Assembly (NCBI GenBank): GCA_026367775.1 | Contig: CP111156.1 | Span: 1,922,001 to 1,986,000, forward strand | Origin: Exserohilum rostratum | Lineage: Eukaryota > Ascomycota > Dothideomycetes > Pleosporales > Pleosporaceae | Reading direction: 5' to 3' | Length of the DNA stretch: 64,000 bases | Shown here: positions 21,209-32,075 of the stretch, one piece after another | Position numbering within the stretch: the first letter of the stretch is position 1 | How the letters are laid out: each line of letters starts with the position of its first letter | Notes under the pieces: generated by a model | Seen by the model: only the letters and a program-made list of their open reading frames with translations | Databases searched by the model: none | Told to the model about the DNA's origin: nothing | Program-made: the position numbers and the translations under genes

Positions 21209-22135
21209 ATGCCGCCCAAGTCGATTCTCAAGAACCCGCCTGTCGCCGCTGCCGCTGCTGCTGCCGATGCGCCGCCCGGCCGCAAGCCCGTTAACCCGCG
21301 CCATCTTGCCATTGCCCGCCACCATGCCTCTGTGCTCGAGGACCGCAAGCGCGTCGAGGCCGAGGTGCTGCAGGCTGTCATGACGCTCATGGACTTTCCC
21401 ACCTCGCCCGACGCCGACCCCAAGCGGCCCTCGCCCGCCGACGCCCGCTTCTTCCAAAAGGCCGTCATCCCCTTCCAGCCCGCCGACTACGACGCCCTCA
21501 TCGAGGAGCGCAACATTGCCGACAAGTGCGGCTATGCCCTGTGCTCGCGGCCCAAGAAGAAGGCGCGCTCCACGGCCAGGAAGCAATTTGTCGACACCGA
21601 CGACGGCGTCCAGATTGTCGACAGGAAGGTGCTCGAGGTCTGGTGCTCCGACGACTGCGCAAAACGCGCTCTGTACGTCAAGGTGCAGCTGAGCGAGGAG
21701 CCAGCCTGGTTGCGCCATGGCGGCTATGGCGACAAGATTGAACTCATGGTGGACAACGAAGAGGAGCACCGCATAGCGCTGCCTCTGCGCCCCAAGCAGG
21801 AAGCCGCATCTAAGGCCGACCAGGATGAAGACGACGACCTCAAGGCAGCCTGGGCGGCTCGTGAGGACGCCATGGCCGACCTGGCACTCGAGCGCGGAGA
21901 GAAGCCGGGCCAGGTGACCAAGGCGAACAACGACCTCGTCCAGGACCAGATCATGGAGCGCATATCCACGAACGCGCCCCCGCAGCCGCCTTCGCTCCCC
22001 AGCCAAACATCCGACCACACCATGGCCATTGAAGGTCACGTTCCACGCATCAACAGAAAACCTAAAGATGACGACGATGACGATGACGATGATAGCGATG
22101 ATGCAAAGGATTGGGATAAGCACCTGCCTGGATGA
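21209..22135 (+). CDS. RTR1: RNA polymerase II CTD phosphatase of the Rtr1/RPAP2 family
   Basis: The single-exon gene encodes 308 residues. The family's zinc-binding core is present as C107-x4-C112 and C146-x3-C150 (CGYALC and WCSDDC), followed by the conserved region AKRALYVKVQLSEEPAW. Upstream, HLAIARHHASVLEDRKRVEA is the helical entry of the domain. The N-terminus is Ala/Pro-rich, and the C-terminus has a run of nine Asp and ends DWDKHLPG. Rtr1 removes phosphate from Ser5 or Tyr1 of the polymerase II C-terminal repeats during the switch from initiation to elongation, and the family also takes part in polymerase import. These roles are carried over by homology. The start ATG follows a clean CGCCCC context and no better upstream ATG exists. 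BBC1 lies head-to-head and MRP51 follows in the same direction. Confidence 0.9.
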   Translation: MPPKSILKNPPVAAAAAAADAPPGRKPVNPRHLAIARHHASVLEDRKRVEAEVLQAVMTLMDFPTSPDADPKRPSPADARFFQKAVIPFQPADYDALIEERNIADKCGYALCSRPKKKARSTARKQFVDTDDGVQIVDRKVLEVWCSDDCAKRALYVKVQLSEEPAWLRHGGYGDKIELMVDNEEEHRIALPLRPKQEAASKADQDEDDDLKAAWAAREDAMADLALERGEKPGQVTKANNDLVQDQIMERISTNAPPQPPSLPSQTSDHTMAIEGHVPRINRKPKDDDDDDDDDSDDAKDWDKHLPG

Positions 22136-22700
22136 TCGATGTGTTTCACCGCCAGGTGTTCCACACCATCCGCCACAAAAAGATTGACCGCACCAGGCTT
22201 ACCGCGCCGGTGCGAGCCATGTGCTTGGTCCTCGCCCCCAGAGGTTTGCCAATTGAGGATCACACTACAACTACTCCGGCCATGTCGTACCTAGAACAGT
22301 AGATTGTATGAGGTCTGCATGGGGCTCAGGAGCATACTTCATGAAAGAGACTACATAATGATTATTATAAACTTGCCTGCTCGATACTAACAGGGTGTTT
22401 ACCTTGCTAGAGCCAAGTCACAAAAAGGGTTATCACGGAAAGGACGATAGACGGATTAGACTACTGCGTATTCAAAAATTTCCAAATAGTTGATACTGAA
22501 ACTTATCAATACGATGAATCCTCGAATCTCGTACATATGGACATGTGATGCTTGCCCGACCCTGTCATACGCACACTGAAGCCGCGGAGGTGCGCACGGA
22601 CCGCCTCGCCGCAAATCCATCTTCGACATTTCCTCGCAACCGCCAATGACACCACTTCGGCCGCCATTGAACGCCAGCACGCGGCTGTCGCATCGCCAAA
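22136..22700. other. intergenic region between RTR1 and MRP51
   Basis: This spacer of 565 bases contains the RTR1 3' end and the MRP51 promoter. The last 150 bases are GC-richer. No other gene was recognised. Confidence 0.4.
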
Positions 22701-24812
22701 ATGGCTCTAAGTCGCCAATCCCTCTCCCCGACATCTCATCTGCTGCGGAATTCCCGGCTTTTCTCGCTGCCCAACCCGCTCCCACGACCGCCTGTTAGCG
22801 AGACCTTTGGCGCGGGCCTCACCAAGGCCTCCGATACAGCAACGCTCCCATACCCCACCCACCAGGCCATTGCTACAACAAAAGCCTCCCTTGCACGTGG
22901 TGACTGGGGTCTGAAGCGGGCGATCCCGTCAAGAAGTCACCTTGTCCAAGTCAGTGATCCCGTGCTGAGGGTGACGCAGCTGGATACCATTGAGCATGTT
23001 ACCGACTTTGACTCGGCCGCCGACCATGTGCGGACAAGGGAGAAGTGGGAAGAGATGGGCATTCCAATGATGAAGGGCATGTCGCAGATGCGCGATCTCG
23101 ACTTGAGCGGGGCACCGCCTGGAGGAGCCTTTGAGGTTCGCGATGATACGACCAGTTATGACACTGACATGGGACTGGACGAGGCTGGTCTTTACCTCAA
23201 GGCATTGAAGAAGAGTATGCCAACAGAACGAACCAAGGCGGAGTGGGCAGCCTTCAATGCTACCTGGGCTGAAAAGTGGGAGGAGAAGAAGGCAGCCTGG
23301 AGGGCCCGTGGGTGGGGTACCCAGCTTGCCGACTTTGAAGCATTCCAGCAGGAGGCAAACAAGGCACGGCAGCAGGCTCGCGCATCGCGCAAGAAAATAT
23401 TTGAGGTGGAGCTCAAGGCTTTCCGCGCGCGTTGGGATACAAAGTGGGCAGCAAAGAAGGCTGAATGGCAGACACGCGGGCTCACGAACCCGGACCACCC
23501 GGAGAGAGTCGCTGAGACAAAGGCCCTCTCAAAGGAGATGCGTGAAGCCCGAGCTAGCTTCGAGAAACAATGGGTGGAAAAGAAAGCTTCTCTGCCAGCT
23601 GAAAAGGCTCTGGCTTCGGTGCCTTGGCTTGACGAGTTTGTGGCTTTCGAGCAAGAACAGCAGAAAGCAAAGCATGCCCTCAAACAGAAACTGGCTGCGT
23701 CAGATGATTCGGCATCCACAAGCTTTACACCCTTCACTCCACCTCCCATAGATCCCGCCGTGCATAACACCAAGCGATGGAAGCACGATGGTCCTTGGCT
23801 ACCAGGTATGGGCGCTGATGACTTTGTTGCCTATCTCAGCAAGGAAATTGCTTCTCGGAAGAAGGAGTTCAACAAATACCTAGTCGAGTTTGTGAGAAAC
23901 GAAATCTACACCTCACGTCGTCTGGCCGCCTCAAAGTCCCAGGAGACTCCACCAATGGACATTGAGGAGGCTGAGAAGTGGCACAAGCAACAGGAAAAGG
24001 CCTGGCGCCACATCACACAACACGAAATCAATGCCGGCATCAAGGCTCTCCGTAAGGAGACTGCAAATGACCCCTTGGCAAGCAAGCTGGTCAGCAAACT
24101 CATTCTCCCCTTCCTGAAGCTGCCAGCCATCAAGTTCAAGTACAAGTCGTACGCCCAAGACGCATCCAGCCGTGACGTGGACCAATATTCGTTTGATCAG
24201 GAAACCGCGCCGTTATCCACACACCCAAGTGCTGGTCTAGGCTACCTCCGTACAAAATCCTACCTACCAAACCATCCCATCCTCGGCCCACAAGCCAGCC
24301 CCACGCCAGTCCCTGCACGTGTCGTGCAAGCCCGCCGTACAGGCATCAAGAACGAGGTCTACGCCCGTCTGGGAGTAGGCGGCTTTGTCGCCAATGACCA
24401 GTTCAAGAGCACAGATTCAATGTCGGCCTCTCGGGCCAATATTTCTGGCGCAAAGGACGTTGAAACAATTGACATTGACACTCCTGGCGGCAGGAAGATA
24501 GCCGTGGAACCCCTCTTTGGCAGCGTCACCAATGATGGTAGAATCCACATCAAGCTTAAGCGGTCGACAGGCCCTGAAGTCGCCGTGGCAAGGGGTGAGC
24601 TCGACGACAAGCCGCCTGTCCGAGACAATGTCGATGAGGATCCCTTGCGTAACCTCACATCAAGCATGGGCAAGAGCGGTGTAAAGGAGCTGGATGAGCA
24701 GAGTGGCGAGGCGCTCAGGTTCAGCCAGTTCCTAGAGAGTGTCACGCCACAGAGCAAGAAGAGCCCGCCACCGGGTTTTCCGGGTGTTGCGGATGCGCTG
24801 AGGGGGGACTAA
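22701..24812 (+). CDS. MRP51: mitochondrial small-subunit ribosomal protein Mrp51, enlarged form
   Basis: The single-exon gene encodes 703 residues. The N-terminus is typical of Mrp51: LLRNSRLFSLPNPLPRPP, then TATLPYPTHQAI and SLARGDWGLKR. It would also serve as a mitochondrial targeting region. Mrp51 (bS1m) belongs to the 37S subunit and helps position mitochondrial mRNA leaders. The protein looks long for this family. The extra length includes residues 181-330, made of three imperfect repeats of about 46 residues: each has an F/W-x-x-x-W-x-x-KW-type helix (AFNATWAEKWEEKKAAW, AFRARWDTKWAAKKAEW, ASFEKQWVEKKA) followed by an Ala/Lys/Gln-rich helix. They are rich in Lys, Glu and Trp and are predicted helical. 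The C-terminal third returns to family-like sequence (SYLPNHPILGPQASPTPVPA). It lies downstream of RTR1 on the same strand. Confidence 0.85.
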   Translation: MALSRQSLSPTSHLLRNSRLFSLPNPLPRPPVSETFGAGLTKASDTATLPYPTHQAIATTKASLARGDWGLKRAIPSRSHLVQVSDPVLRVTQLDTIEHVTDFDSAADHVRTREKWEEMGIPMMKGMSQMRDLDLSGAPPGGAFEVRDDTTSYDTDMGLDEAGLYLKALKKSMPTERTKAEWAAFNATWAEKWEEKKAAWRARGWGTQLADFEAFQQEANKARQQARASRKKIFEVELKAFRARWDTKWAAKKAEWQTRGLTNPDHPERVAETKALSKEMREARASFEKQWVEKKASLPAEKALASVPWLDEFVAFEQEQQKAKHALKQKLAASDDSASTSFTPFTPPPIDPAVHNTKRWKHDGPWLPGMGADDFVAYLSKEIASRKKEFNKYLVEFVRNEIYTSRRLAASKSQETPPMDIEEAEKWHKQQEKAWRHITQHEINAGIKALRKETANDPLASKLVSKLILPFLKLPAIKFKYKSYAQDASSRDVDQYSFDQETAPLSTHPSAGLGYLRTKSYLPNHPILGPQASPTPVPARVVQARRTGIKNEVYARLGVGGFVANDQFKSTDSMSASRANISGAKDVETIDIDTPGGRKIAVEPLFGSVTNDGRIHIKLKRSTGPEVAVARGELDDKPPVRDNVDEDPLRNLTSSMGKSGVKELDEQSGEALRFSQFLESVTPQSKKSPPPGFPGVADALRGD

Positions 24813-27800
24813 ATGGCGTGTTGATGTGTGTATGAATTGTAGCTTGGTGAAATGTATACCTGTATATTATCTGCAGTGATGATTGCACCCTTTTTGCCTC
24901 ACATGCTAGTGTACAGTAATTCACTCTATTGACAGAATACCTCAAGAAGTGGCGGGGAGTTGGGACAAACATGCCGTATGTGGATCAACATGGAAGCATC
25001 TGTTCGGCATGTTTTTTTTTCGGACAGGGGCATTTTGTCCCTTGGGCAACTAGTAGGAAAGGAATCATGATCTAACCAATGCCACCGGAACTATTCGTCG
25101 GCACAAATAACTCCCGTCATTGCAAAATATGTAGGGATTCCCGAAAAGTCCGGAGATCAGCCTTACATAGGAACCTGCCAAGAGCCTTGGTGAGAGAGAA
25201 AGAAAAAAAAAAGCCAGACGGACTTCATGTCAGTGCCAGGGACGAAGCAGTAGAGTGTCGCAGCCCAGGCAACCACCAAGGTCGAGGTAAAAGGACGCGC
25301 AATGAGTTTCAAAGGGCTATTGCTTTTTGAAGAGAAGAATGCAGCACATGACAGGCCTTGATTTACATGTTCGCAGGCTACAATTGAGAGTGGGAAGAGG
25401 GCTGCCTAGGATATGAGACAATTTGTGCTGGGACCCGACATGAGTCCGAGACGAGGAAGCGCGGGACGCGATAGTAGCGAGAAAGCGTGAAGCTAAGGAA
25501 TGTGGGGTGGTTCATATCTATGTAAGGTGCTGCAGGCATGGGCGGGCCGAGAAGGAGACTAACTAGAGACGAGTGTAGTGCGAGTGACACAATGACAAGG
25601 AATGACATGCTCTTGTCTTTTGCCTACTCTTCTGGATACGAATACAAGGGATTGATTGGAAGAGCGGGTATGTGCTCGGTATGACTGTGGCTTTGGAGCA
25701 TGTTTTTGTTGGACCGAAGAAGCACCGCGAGGCAGCCATTATTTCTTCCTCACAGTATCATGGTGGCTTGAATGGTATGCTGTTATTTGTTCAGCCGTTC
25801 TTTGCTATTGTGTGTGTTGACAATGCGGTTGGTCACTTGAGACGCTTGCAAAGCCAAGTCCATTGACCCTATTTTTCTTAGGGGCCGCATGGGCACATGG
25901 CTATGCGTACTCGAGGGAACGGCGTATTGCTTTAATCACATGCTCGCATACAACTCCATGGCCTATACAATCAAGGTAGGATTTATAAGCGCTGGAGGAT
26001 ATCATGTCCAATGAAGTGTAGAAGCACTTTTGGCGCACAACTAGTAAGCTCAGGAAACCCTTGCTAGGAGATAGCATGGTAGTCCCCGAACAATGTGCAT
26101 TGTACTACCAACATGTTCGGCAGTGCGAGGTCCAATGCGACGAGGCATTGAGACATTTCAGCTACAATGGAGCCCCTGCTGGGAAGCTTATCGTTCCTGC
26201 GTCAGGCTGCAGTGAAGAAAACTTGGGCTCAAATTCGAGGTGGCTTACGAGAAAGTAAGGCGAGACGGAACGGTACGGAAACTTTGGGGGTGGGATCTGA
26301 CGGCGGAAAGGGACTGGCCTGGGCACACATGTGCCCAAAGCACCGGTTGGGTAGCGATGATTGCGCGATCGAGTATATTCTGCGCGGCTACTGAGCGTCG
26401 TCGGGATGCAGGTAATGAGCAGGGTGTCTTGGGTATCTTTACATGTGTTTCACGCCATTTTGATGGTGGAGATTGTCCCGGGGGCGGAGTCGGTACGAGT
26501 TGGTTTTGAAGCGATGGGAGGCCGAAAGGCAGTGACGTCGCACGATTGAGCATTGGAATTTGGGGGGAGAAGGATTGTTAGTGCGAACGCCCATGTGGTC
26601 AGCCACCCATGAGGCTGAGCAAGTGAAAGGGATGTATGTAGGGATAGGAGGCGCGGGAGGTAGTGTGGCACGGCACGGCGCGCCTGACGCCGGGTATTGG
26701 GACGTGTATTGGATCATTGTGGCTGGGTAAGCTGGATGGTAAAGTGTGTGGGAAAGTCTGATTGTGCAGACATTTTGGTGGTGATTGAGGTTTGTGTGAT
26801 GTGGTGATGGCGCGTCGTGGAAAGTGCGCCCTGAATATACTACTACTAGTACAACAACAATAATATATACGGGCAAGCAAGGTAGGAGGCAACGACGACG
26901 GCCAAGCACCATGTCGTCAAACAGTGACCATGAGTGGGCATAAAATTGGCCGTATCTCGAGCGTTTTCAGAAACGTCGGCAGGTAGATGCGTTGCAATCT
27001 TTTTTTTGAGGATGGATAAGCAGAGGAAGCCAGAGAATGTGCGCTGCGAAGCGATGGTTGCACGGATAGGGCTATTTACCGCTGTGGCTGCTCAGCACTG
27101 TGGCGGTGCGGGCCCAATCTGGCTGCTTCTCCATAGGGAAGGGTGGGCAGAAGGCAAATAGCGGTGTCGCATATTAGGATTATTATTATCGAAAGCAGCC
27201 GAAGGGGACTTGCAGGCGGTCGAGGGAGCGTATCAGAGGGCGTGCAATGCGCCCCCAACGCACGAGGGAGACGACTATGGCAATGCGCGGACGGCGAGTG
27301 GCTGGCTTGTGAGTGTGTGTGTGCAAAGGGCAGGCGCTGACAAAGATTTGCTTGTTGATGGCAGGGCAGGCGTGACGCAGCTGGTGTGCTGCTCTTTCCC
27401 GACTACTCGAGATGACTCAAGGCAGCAAGGTGGTGTGTGGATAGGTGTGTGTGGGTGGGTGTATGTGCGGCCTCTGACACCATCAACCGCCATGTGCCAT
27501 GTACTACTACTGCTGCTGCTGCTGCTACAAGGCGCCCTGTCGGTGGCAATGAGGGTGCTATTGCGGCGACTAGCCATGCACAACATGATGGCAACCTGGG
27601 GCGATTGCAGCATGCGAGCCGTGAGGCAGGTCCCAAGAGCATCTGCACGGCGACGGCTCGCTCGCATGGGTTCATCACTCCACCAAGCAGGGAGTAGCGC
27701 CCGTCGCACACTACATACTACCTACATACTACCTACAGTAGCGCCCCACCGGCGACCTGCATCATCGTCATGACCACCACCACTACCACCTCCTCGTCCA

Positions 27801-29026
27801 CCACCAAAGCACCTCAATATGGCCGCGCATCGGGTGCCAGGCAGCAAATGGCAGCCCCCGGGTGCCTGGCGTCGCGGCCACGCTGACTGGCGGCGATACG
27901 TACGGGAATGACTGCATAGCCTCGACGCGCCCTCGCCAGATTTGCAGCTGAGAGCGCTGGATGCCGGCGGACATGGTCGACGACTCCTCCCCCAGCATTT
28001 GGGCCCGTCATTTGGAGGGCAATTCTGCCCCAGGGTGAAATCAAAATGGCCGGGGCCAAGGACGCGCACAGGGGTCGCCACCATGGGCTGCGCGCCCTCG
28101 CCCGCCGGCAGCTTACTATAGCCATTGCTGCCCATCGAGTCTGAGACATGGCCGCCGACGCGCGGATGCGCAAACCGGCTTGCGCCTGCGCCCTCGCCCT
28201 CGCCCTCGCCCTCGCAACAGACTTTGTTCGCCCTCTCTCCAATGCCCGCAGGCACACGACACCGGTCGCGACCAGGGTCTGCGAGTCGGTGGGCCGTGTC
28301 CTCGGTCGCTCGCTCGCGGGCTGTGCAATTCACCGCCGCGCACCACTCCAAGTGGCCCCAGGCCGCCCGGATCATGTTCATGCAATCACCCATCCTGCCT
28401 GCCTGCCTGCCTGTCCGTCTGCCCGTCTGCCGCTGGAGCCTGGCATCGGTACTCACTCTCGCGGCCCATGTTCAGGCTACACTCTGCACTGCCTGGCACT
28501 TTAAAAGCACCCGCTCGCCCAGTAGGGCTATTTCCTGCTCCTCCCTCCACGCCATTGCCCCCTCCCGCACCCTTAACTCGTGTGCCATTGTCTGACGCAT
28601 TTATTCTTATCCACTTGCCTCTCTGACTCTTTCGCTTTTGGGCCCTCGCCTCCCTTGACTGCATACACCCATCTCGTCCGGCGCTTGTCTCACCCAGGCC
28701 ATCATCCGCGCCATAAATACTCTCGGTTCCCAACACCATCCACGTTCCGCAATCAACATATGCAGCACCTTGTTTCTTGGTCAAAGTACAACGTCGCCTT
28801 TTCCCGGTAGCCTCTGCCAATCCATACTCATTCCTTGGCGCCCTGCTGCATCCGACTTGGTCAAGCATTGTGTACAGTGATTCACTCAGACAACTTGGCC
28901 TGACACAACACCCCGACACCCGACTCTACGTCCCCAGCCAAAGGCCGCCAGGCTTTGGACAAGGCTACTCATTGTCATACGTCTCCATTGCCAATTTGTA
29001 CCTGGCATCCTACACTGTTTGTCACC
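24813..29026. other. 4.2-kb gene-poor region with GC-rich, low-complexity promoter-proximal part
   Basis: No convincing gene was found. From 27.2 to 28.6 kb the sequence is GC-rich and open in many frames on both strands at once, the sign of biased composition rather than coding. It holds a (CTG)n-like run near 27508-27530, CGCCCT repeats at 28188-28215 and a CTGC/CTGT run at 28395-28435. The last 400 bases are pyrimidine-rich and probably form the promoter and leader of the gene starting at 29027. Upstream, 24.8-27.0 kb holds an A-run near 25200 and no recognisable family. Confidence 0.4.
28188..28435. repeat. two simple-sequence tracts (CGCCCT and CTGC/CTGT types)
   Basis: A CGCCCT tandem run lies at about 28188-28215 and a TGCC/TGTC/CGTC tetranucleotide run at about 28395-28435. 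Both lie in the GC-rich region upstream of the coiled-coil gene. They could vary in length between strains. Confidence 0.7.
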
Positions 29027-31030
29027 ATGTGCCGGATCGAAGAGGACCACACCTACTGGTGCGACAAAGCACGCAGTGGGAAAACATGCCGGGACGTACG
29101 GCGAGTACCTCCTTCCTACAGCCATACCAGAGGTTCGGCCTCACGCGATGATACGCCTTCTCCCGTAAACCCCCCTACACCTACGGGTACTGGTACATAT
29201 CTCACTCAGCGCCGTCGCCCATCAAACAGTGGCAGCCGCCCTTCCACTCGGGATGGACAGCGCATCAATCCTGAGATTATTATCGAGTTTGGTTCCAAAA
29301 AAGGAAAAGGAAGCAAATACCCCTCCGTCTCCTTTTCGACAAAAAATCAGAAAAACCCATCACTTGGCTCCCTCGGGTCCAACGAGGCAGCCTTGGACTT
29401 TGCAGAGTCCGAGGCCTCCTACACCCTACGGACTGGTTTCCCAGAAGCCCCTCTGCCCCCTCCAACTGCCTACGACCAGCCCAATACCTTCCTTCCCACT
29501 CCTCCTATACCTCATGGATATTATAACCCATATACCCCATCGGCATCTTCGAGCCAAACTCCTTCGCTGACGATACCATCGGAAGCAGACTTTGATCTGC
29601 CCGCTACTCGTAAGGCTACCCGCCCGCCTGCTACTATTATCCACAACCCTACCATTGGCCCTTCATCACCAACACGACCACAGCAGGGGTCATCGTCAGG
29701 CTCCTACAAGGTCAAGCGGGTTGCACCCAGAGATCTTCCTGAACAAGGTCAAGCACCCGGTAGCCTACATCCACTTGACTACGATCAGTATGCCGACTAC
29801 CCCACCTCCTCTCGTGCAGCTTCTGGCATGGTGGAAACCATACGGCCCACCAAGAACACTAGCGAAAGACGAAAGAAACTGAGCGAAGACCTTCGCTACC
29901 AGGAGGATCTCGACCGAAAGAGGGCTGAAGATGCTGCAAAGGCCGACAATGACAAGCACGTCCGCTTCCAACTCGACCGCTACGAGGCTCGCGCCAAAGA
30001 GCGAGCTGAGAGGCAACTGGCTGAGAAGGAAAAGGACCGTGCTGCAGCCAGGGAAGCAGAGCGCCAGCGCAACAAGGCGGAGCGTCTAGAACAAGAGAAG
30101 AAGAAGGAACGTTTAGAGCAAGAAAAGAAGAAGGAACGTTTAGAACAAGAGAGGAAGAAGGAACGTCTAGAACAAGAGAAGAAAGAGCTGGAGGAACAGC
30201 GGGCAAAAGAGCGCAAGAAGGAGAGATCAAAGCCTCCCACGACTGAACACATAAAGCGACCATCCAATTCTCGAAGGTTGTCCTCATTGATGACACCTGA
30301 AGAGCAGGCGGAGCAACGGCGTCTTTTGGAAGCTGACAGCCTTTTCATGCAAAGCGAAAAACAGGCTGCAGAAGCTCGTGAGCGAGAGGAACGCAGGGCG
30401 GCTGCGCGACAGCAACAGGAGGCATCAGCATACTATGACCCTCGGGGCGGCGACCGGTCTCTATCAACCAACAACAACGCTGGCATGACGCAACGTAACA
30501 CTATGCCACGTCACGATAGCTTCGCTTCTACCACACGTCCGTCTGGGCTTAGCCGTACCTCCAGTAAGCGGCGTCCAAGCATCTCACAACCAAATCCTCC
30601 TCCTCTCAACACTCAGCCACCTGCCGATTACTCGGCTCGGCCACCAAGCTCACGGACACACGCACCACCTCCACTTTCCTTCCCAAAGAAGTTGAATCAA
30701 GATTATTCGCGTCCACCATCTGCCCGACGTGCATCCTTTGCACAGGACAACCCTTTTTCGCCTGCTCTTGTAACATCTCCTGCACACGATCCTTGGGATG
30801 TGCGCAATCTAGACAGTGCACTTCCACCCATTCGACCTTCGGAAAGTAGCAGGTATCAGTCTGCACAGCCCCGCGACGAACCATTCGTTCAAAGTTCAAG
30901 TCGTCCTGTCAGACGCACAACCGAATACGTCAGCGTCTTTGATGGGGACGATGATGGTGTTGAAGACTACCCATCCGGGTATGCTCCGCGTATGGGACTG
31001 AGCCGAAGTGGATCAAGAAGGAAGCATTGA
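29027..31030 (+). CDS. hypothetical coiled-coil protein with tandem RLEQEKKKE repeats
   Basis: The single-exon gene encodes 667 residues from the ATG at 29027, which has a good CACC context. The frame is open further upstream only from a non-ATG codon. The protein begins MCRIEEDHTYWCDKARSGKTC, a small Cys-containing start also seen in uncharacterised fungal proteins. A Ser/Pro-rich disordered part follows. Residues about 285-470 form a charged coiled coil (SERRKKLSEDLRYQEDLDRK onward), and within it four near-identical nine-residue units RLEQEKKKE lie in tandem (DNA unit 27 bp, 30083-30190). The C-terminal part is again disordered with RPPS and SRTSSKRRPS motifs that could be phosphorylation sites. 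There is no signal peptide or membrane helix. The family function is unknown to me. The repeat number may be variable. Confidence 0.8.
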   Translation: MCRIEEDHTYWCDKARSGKTCRDVRRVPPSYSHTRGSASRDDTPSPVNPPTPTGTGTYLTQRRRPSNSGSRPSTRDGQRINPEIIIEFGSKKGKGSKYPSVSFSTKNQKNPSLGSLGSNEAALDFAESEASYTLRTGFPEAPLPPPTAYDQPNTFLPTPPIPHGYYNPYTPSASSSQTPSLTIPSEADFDLPATRKATRPPATIIHNPTIGPSSPTRPQQGSSSGSYKVKRVAPRDLPEQGQAPGSLHPLDYDQYADYPTSSRAASGMVETIRPTKNTSERRKKLSEDLRYQEDLDRKRAEDAAKADNDKHVRFQLDRYEARAKERAERQLAEKEKDRAAAREAERQRNKAERLEQEKKKERLEQEKKKERLEQERKKERLEQEKKELEEQRAKERKKERSKPPTTEHIKRPSNSRRLSSLMTPEEQAEQRRLLEADSLFMQSEKQAAEAREREERRAAARQQQEASAYYDPRGGDRSLSTNNNAGMTQRNTMPRHDSFASTTRPSGLSRTSSKRRPSISQPNPPPLNTQPPADYSARPPSSRTHAPPPLSFPKKLNQDYSRPPSARRASFAQDNPFSPALVTSPAHDPWDVRNLDSALPPIRPSESSRYQSAQPRDEPFVQSSSRPVRRTTEYVSVFDGDDDGVEDYPSGYAPRMGLSRSGSRRKH

Positions 31031-32075
31031 ATTTTGCTCATGTTTGCTTGTTTGTTTAAGCTTTATACCATGTTATTTTCGAGCTGTTTCCAGGTGTATG
31101 TATGATTTCTTGTATTCTCGTTGGTCTTGTATGTGATACCCTGTTGTTCAACCCACAAAATGTATTATACGAAGCGAATTCTTATGGCCATGCTAAACTG
31201 CCCTTTCTATATCTATTCATCTTGCTCCTGGTGGCTTATTTGCAACTAGATAGGTGATCGGTTTGTCATGTAATCAAAGTCTATAGTGCGCACCCATGAC
31301 AGATTGGGGATGAAAGGTGTAATGTGGTTACTATAGGATAGTGATGCTTGCTCGGAGTGGTTGTGTTGAAGATGTTCAAGGCCTCTGAATTATGACGAAA
31401 CCTTACAAGAATTTAAGAGATGATCCCTGCTTGTTCGACCTAGCGTTGACCCACACGAACTGCATCCTTCGGCGGAGCATCCGCCACGGCCCGAGATCTG
31501 TAGCACTTGACAATAAAAGCCAATGTAGACTGCCTTCAACATACTTGACTGAACTTTCGCGGGAACAGGTCGGTTAACCATCGCACGTTACCGTCAGCCT
31601 CATTGTACTGAAGGTGGCACCCGAAAATGGCGCATATCAGGGTGCATTCCAACTAGGATAAATGAACTACTACCGGCGGAAGTGAAGCTGTGACTCACGG
31701 TTGAAGCTTTCCGTTACACCCGGCACGGCCACCTCAGCGAGACACTTGCCACCCATTCCATTCAGGACTCGCTGGGTTAGGTCAACTAACGATTGAACTG
31801 CACCAATACAGGCTAGAATTTCAGCCAACTATAAATCTTGGAAAACGGTAGACGCTAATTTACATGTGCAGTCTGGAGCGCAGTTACAGCCATGATGCAA
31901 TGATGGCCATCTCAGGAGAACCTGGGGCAACAAAGCTACTTACGCAGCTGCCGCCCGGGGCAACCGTGATACCACACCAATCTCACCTAAGCACATGATT
32001 CACTTATCAACAAAACCCAAACTTCTGTCTTGCCAGTTGAAAGCATTCCCTCTTTGATTTCCAAACACAACGGCT
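31031..32075. other. intergenic region upstream of the FAD oxidase
   Basis: One kilobase lies between two genes on the same strand. It holds the terminator of the coiled-coil gene and the promoter of the oxidase (a TATAAAT motif near 31830 is about 245 bases from the start). No gene was recognised. Confidence 0.4.

Noticed and set aside
20706..21383. A 225-codon plus-strand frame crossing the BBC1/RTR1 promoter
   Set aside because: Low-complexity Gly/Arg/Ala translation overlapping both genes; explained by GC content.
21161..22123. A 320-codon minus-strand frame opposite RTR1
   Set aside because: It is the mirror of the GC-rich RTR1 coding sequence; RTR1 on the plus strand has the conserved zinc ligands and family motifs.
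23192..23773. A 193-codon minus-strand frame within MRP51
   Set aside because: Antisense shadow of the repeat-rich MRP51 region.
26439..26912. A 157-codon minus-strand frame
   Set aside because: No family likeness, odd His/Pro/Ser composition and overlapping frames of similar quality; no splice or promoter support.
27722..28456. A 244-codon frame on the minus strand with overlapping long frames on the plus strand
   Set aside because: The GC-rich, low-complexity sequence is open in several frames on both strands; the translations are Arg/Ala/Pro-rich without any domain, so the openness reflects composition.
28955..29026. Extension of the coiled-coil protein by 24 residues
   Set aside because: The extension starts at TTG; the ATG at 29027 has a good context and a plausible N-terminus.
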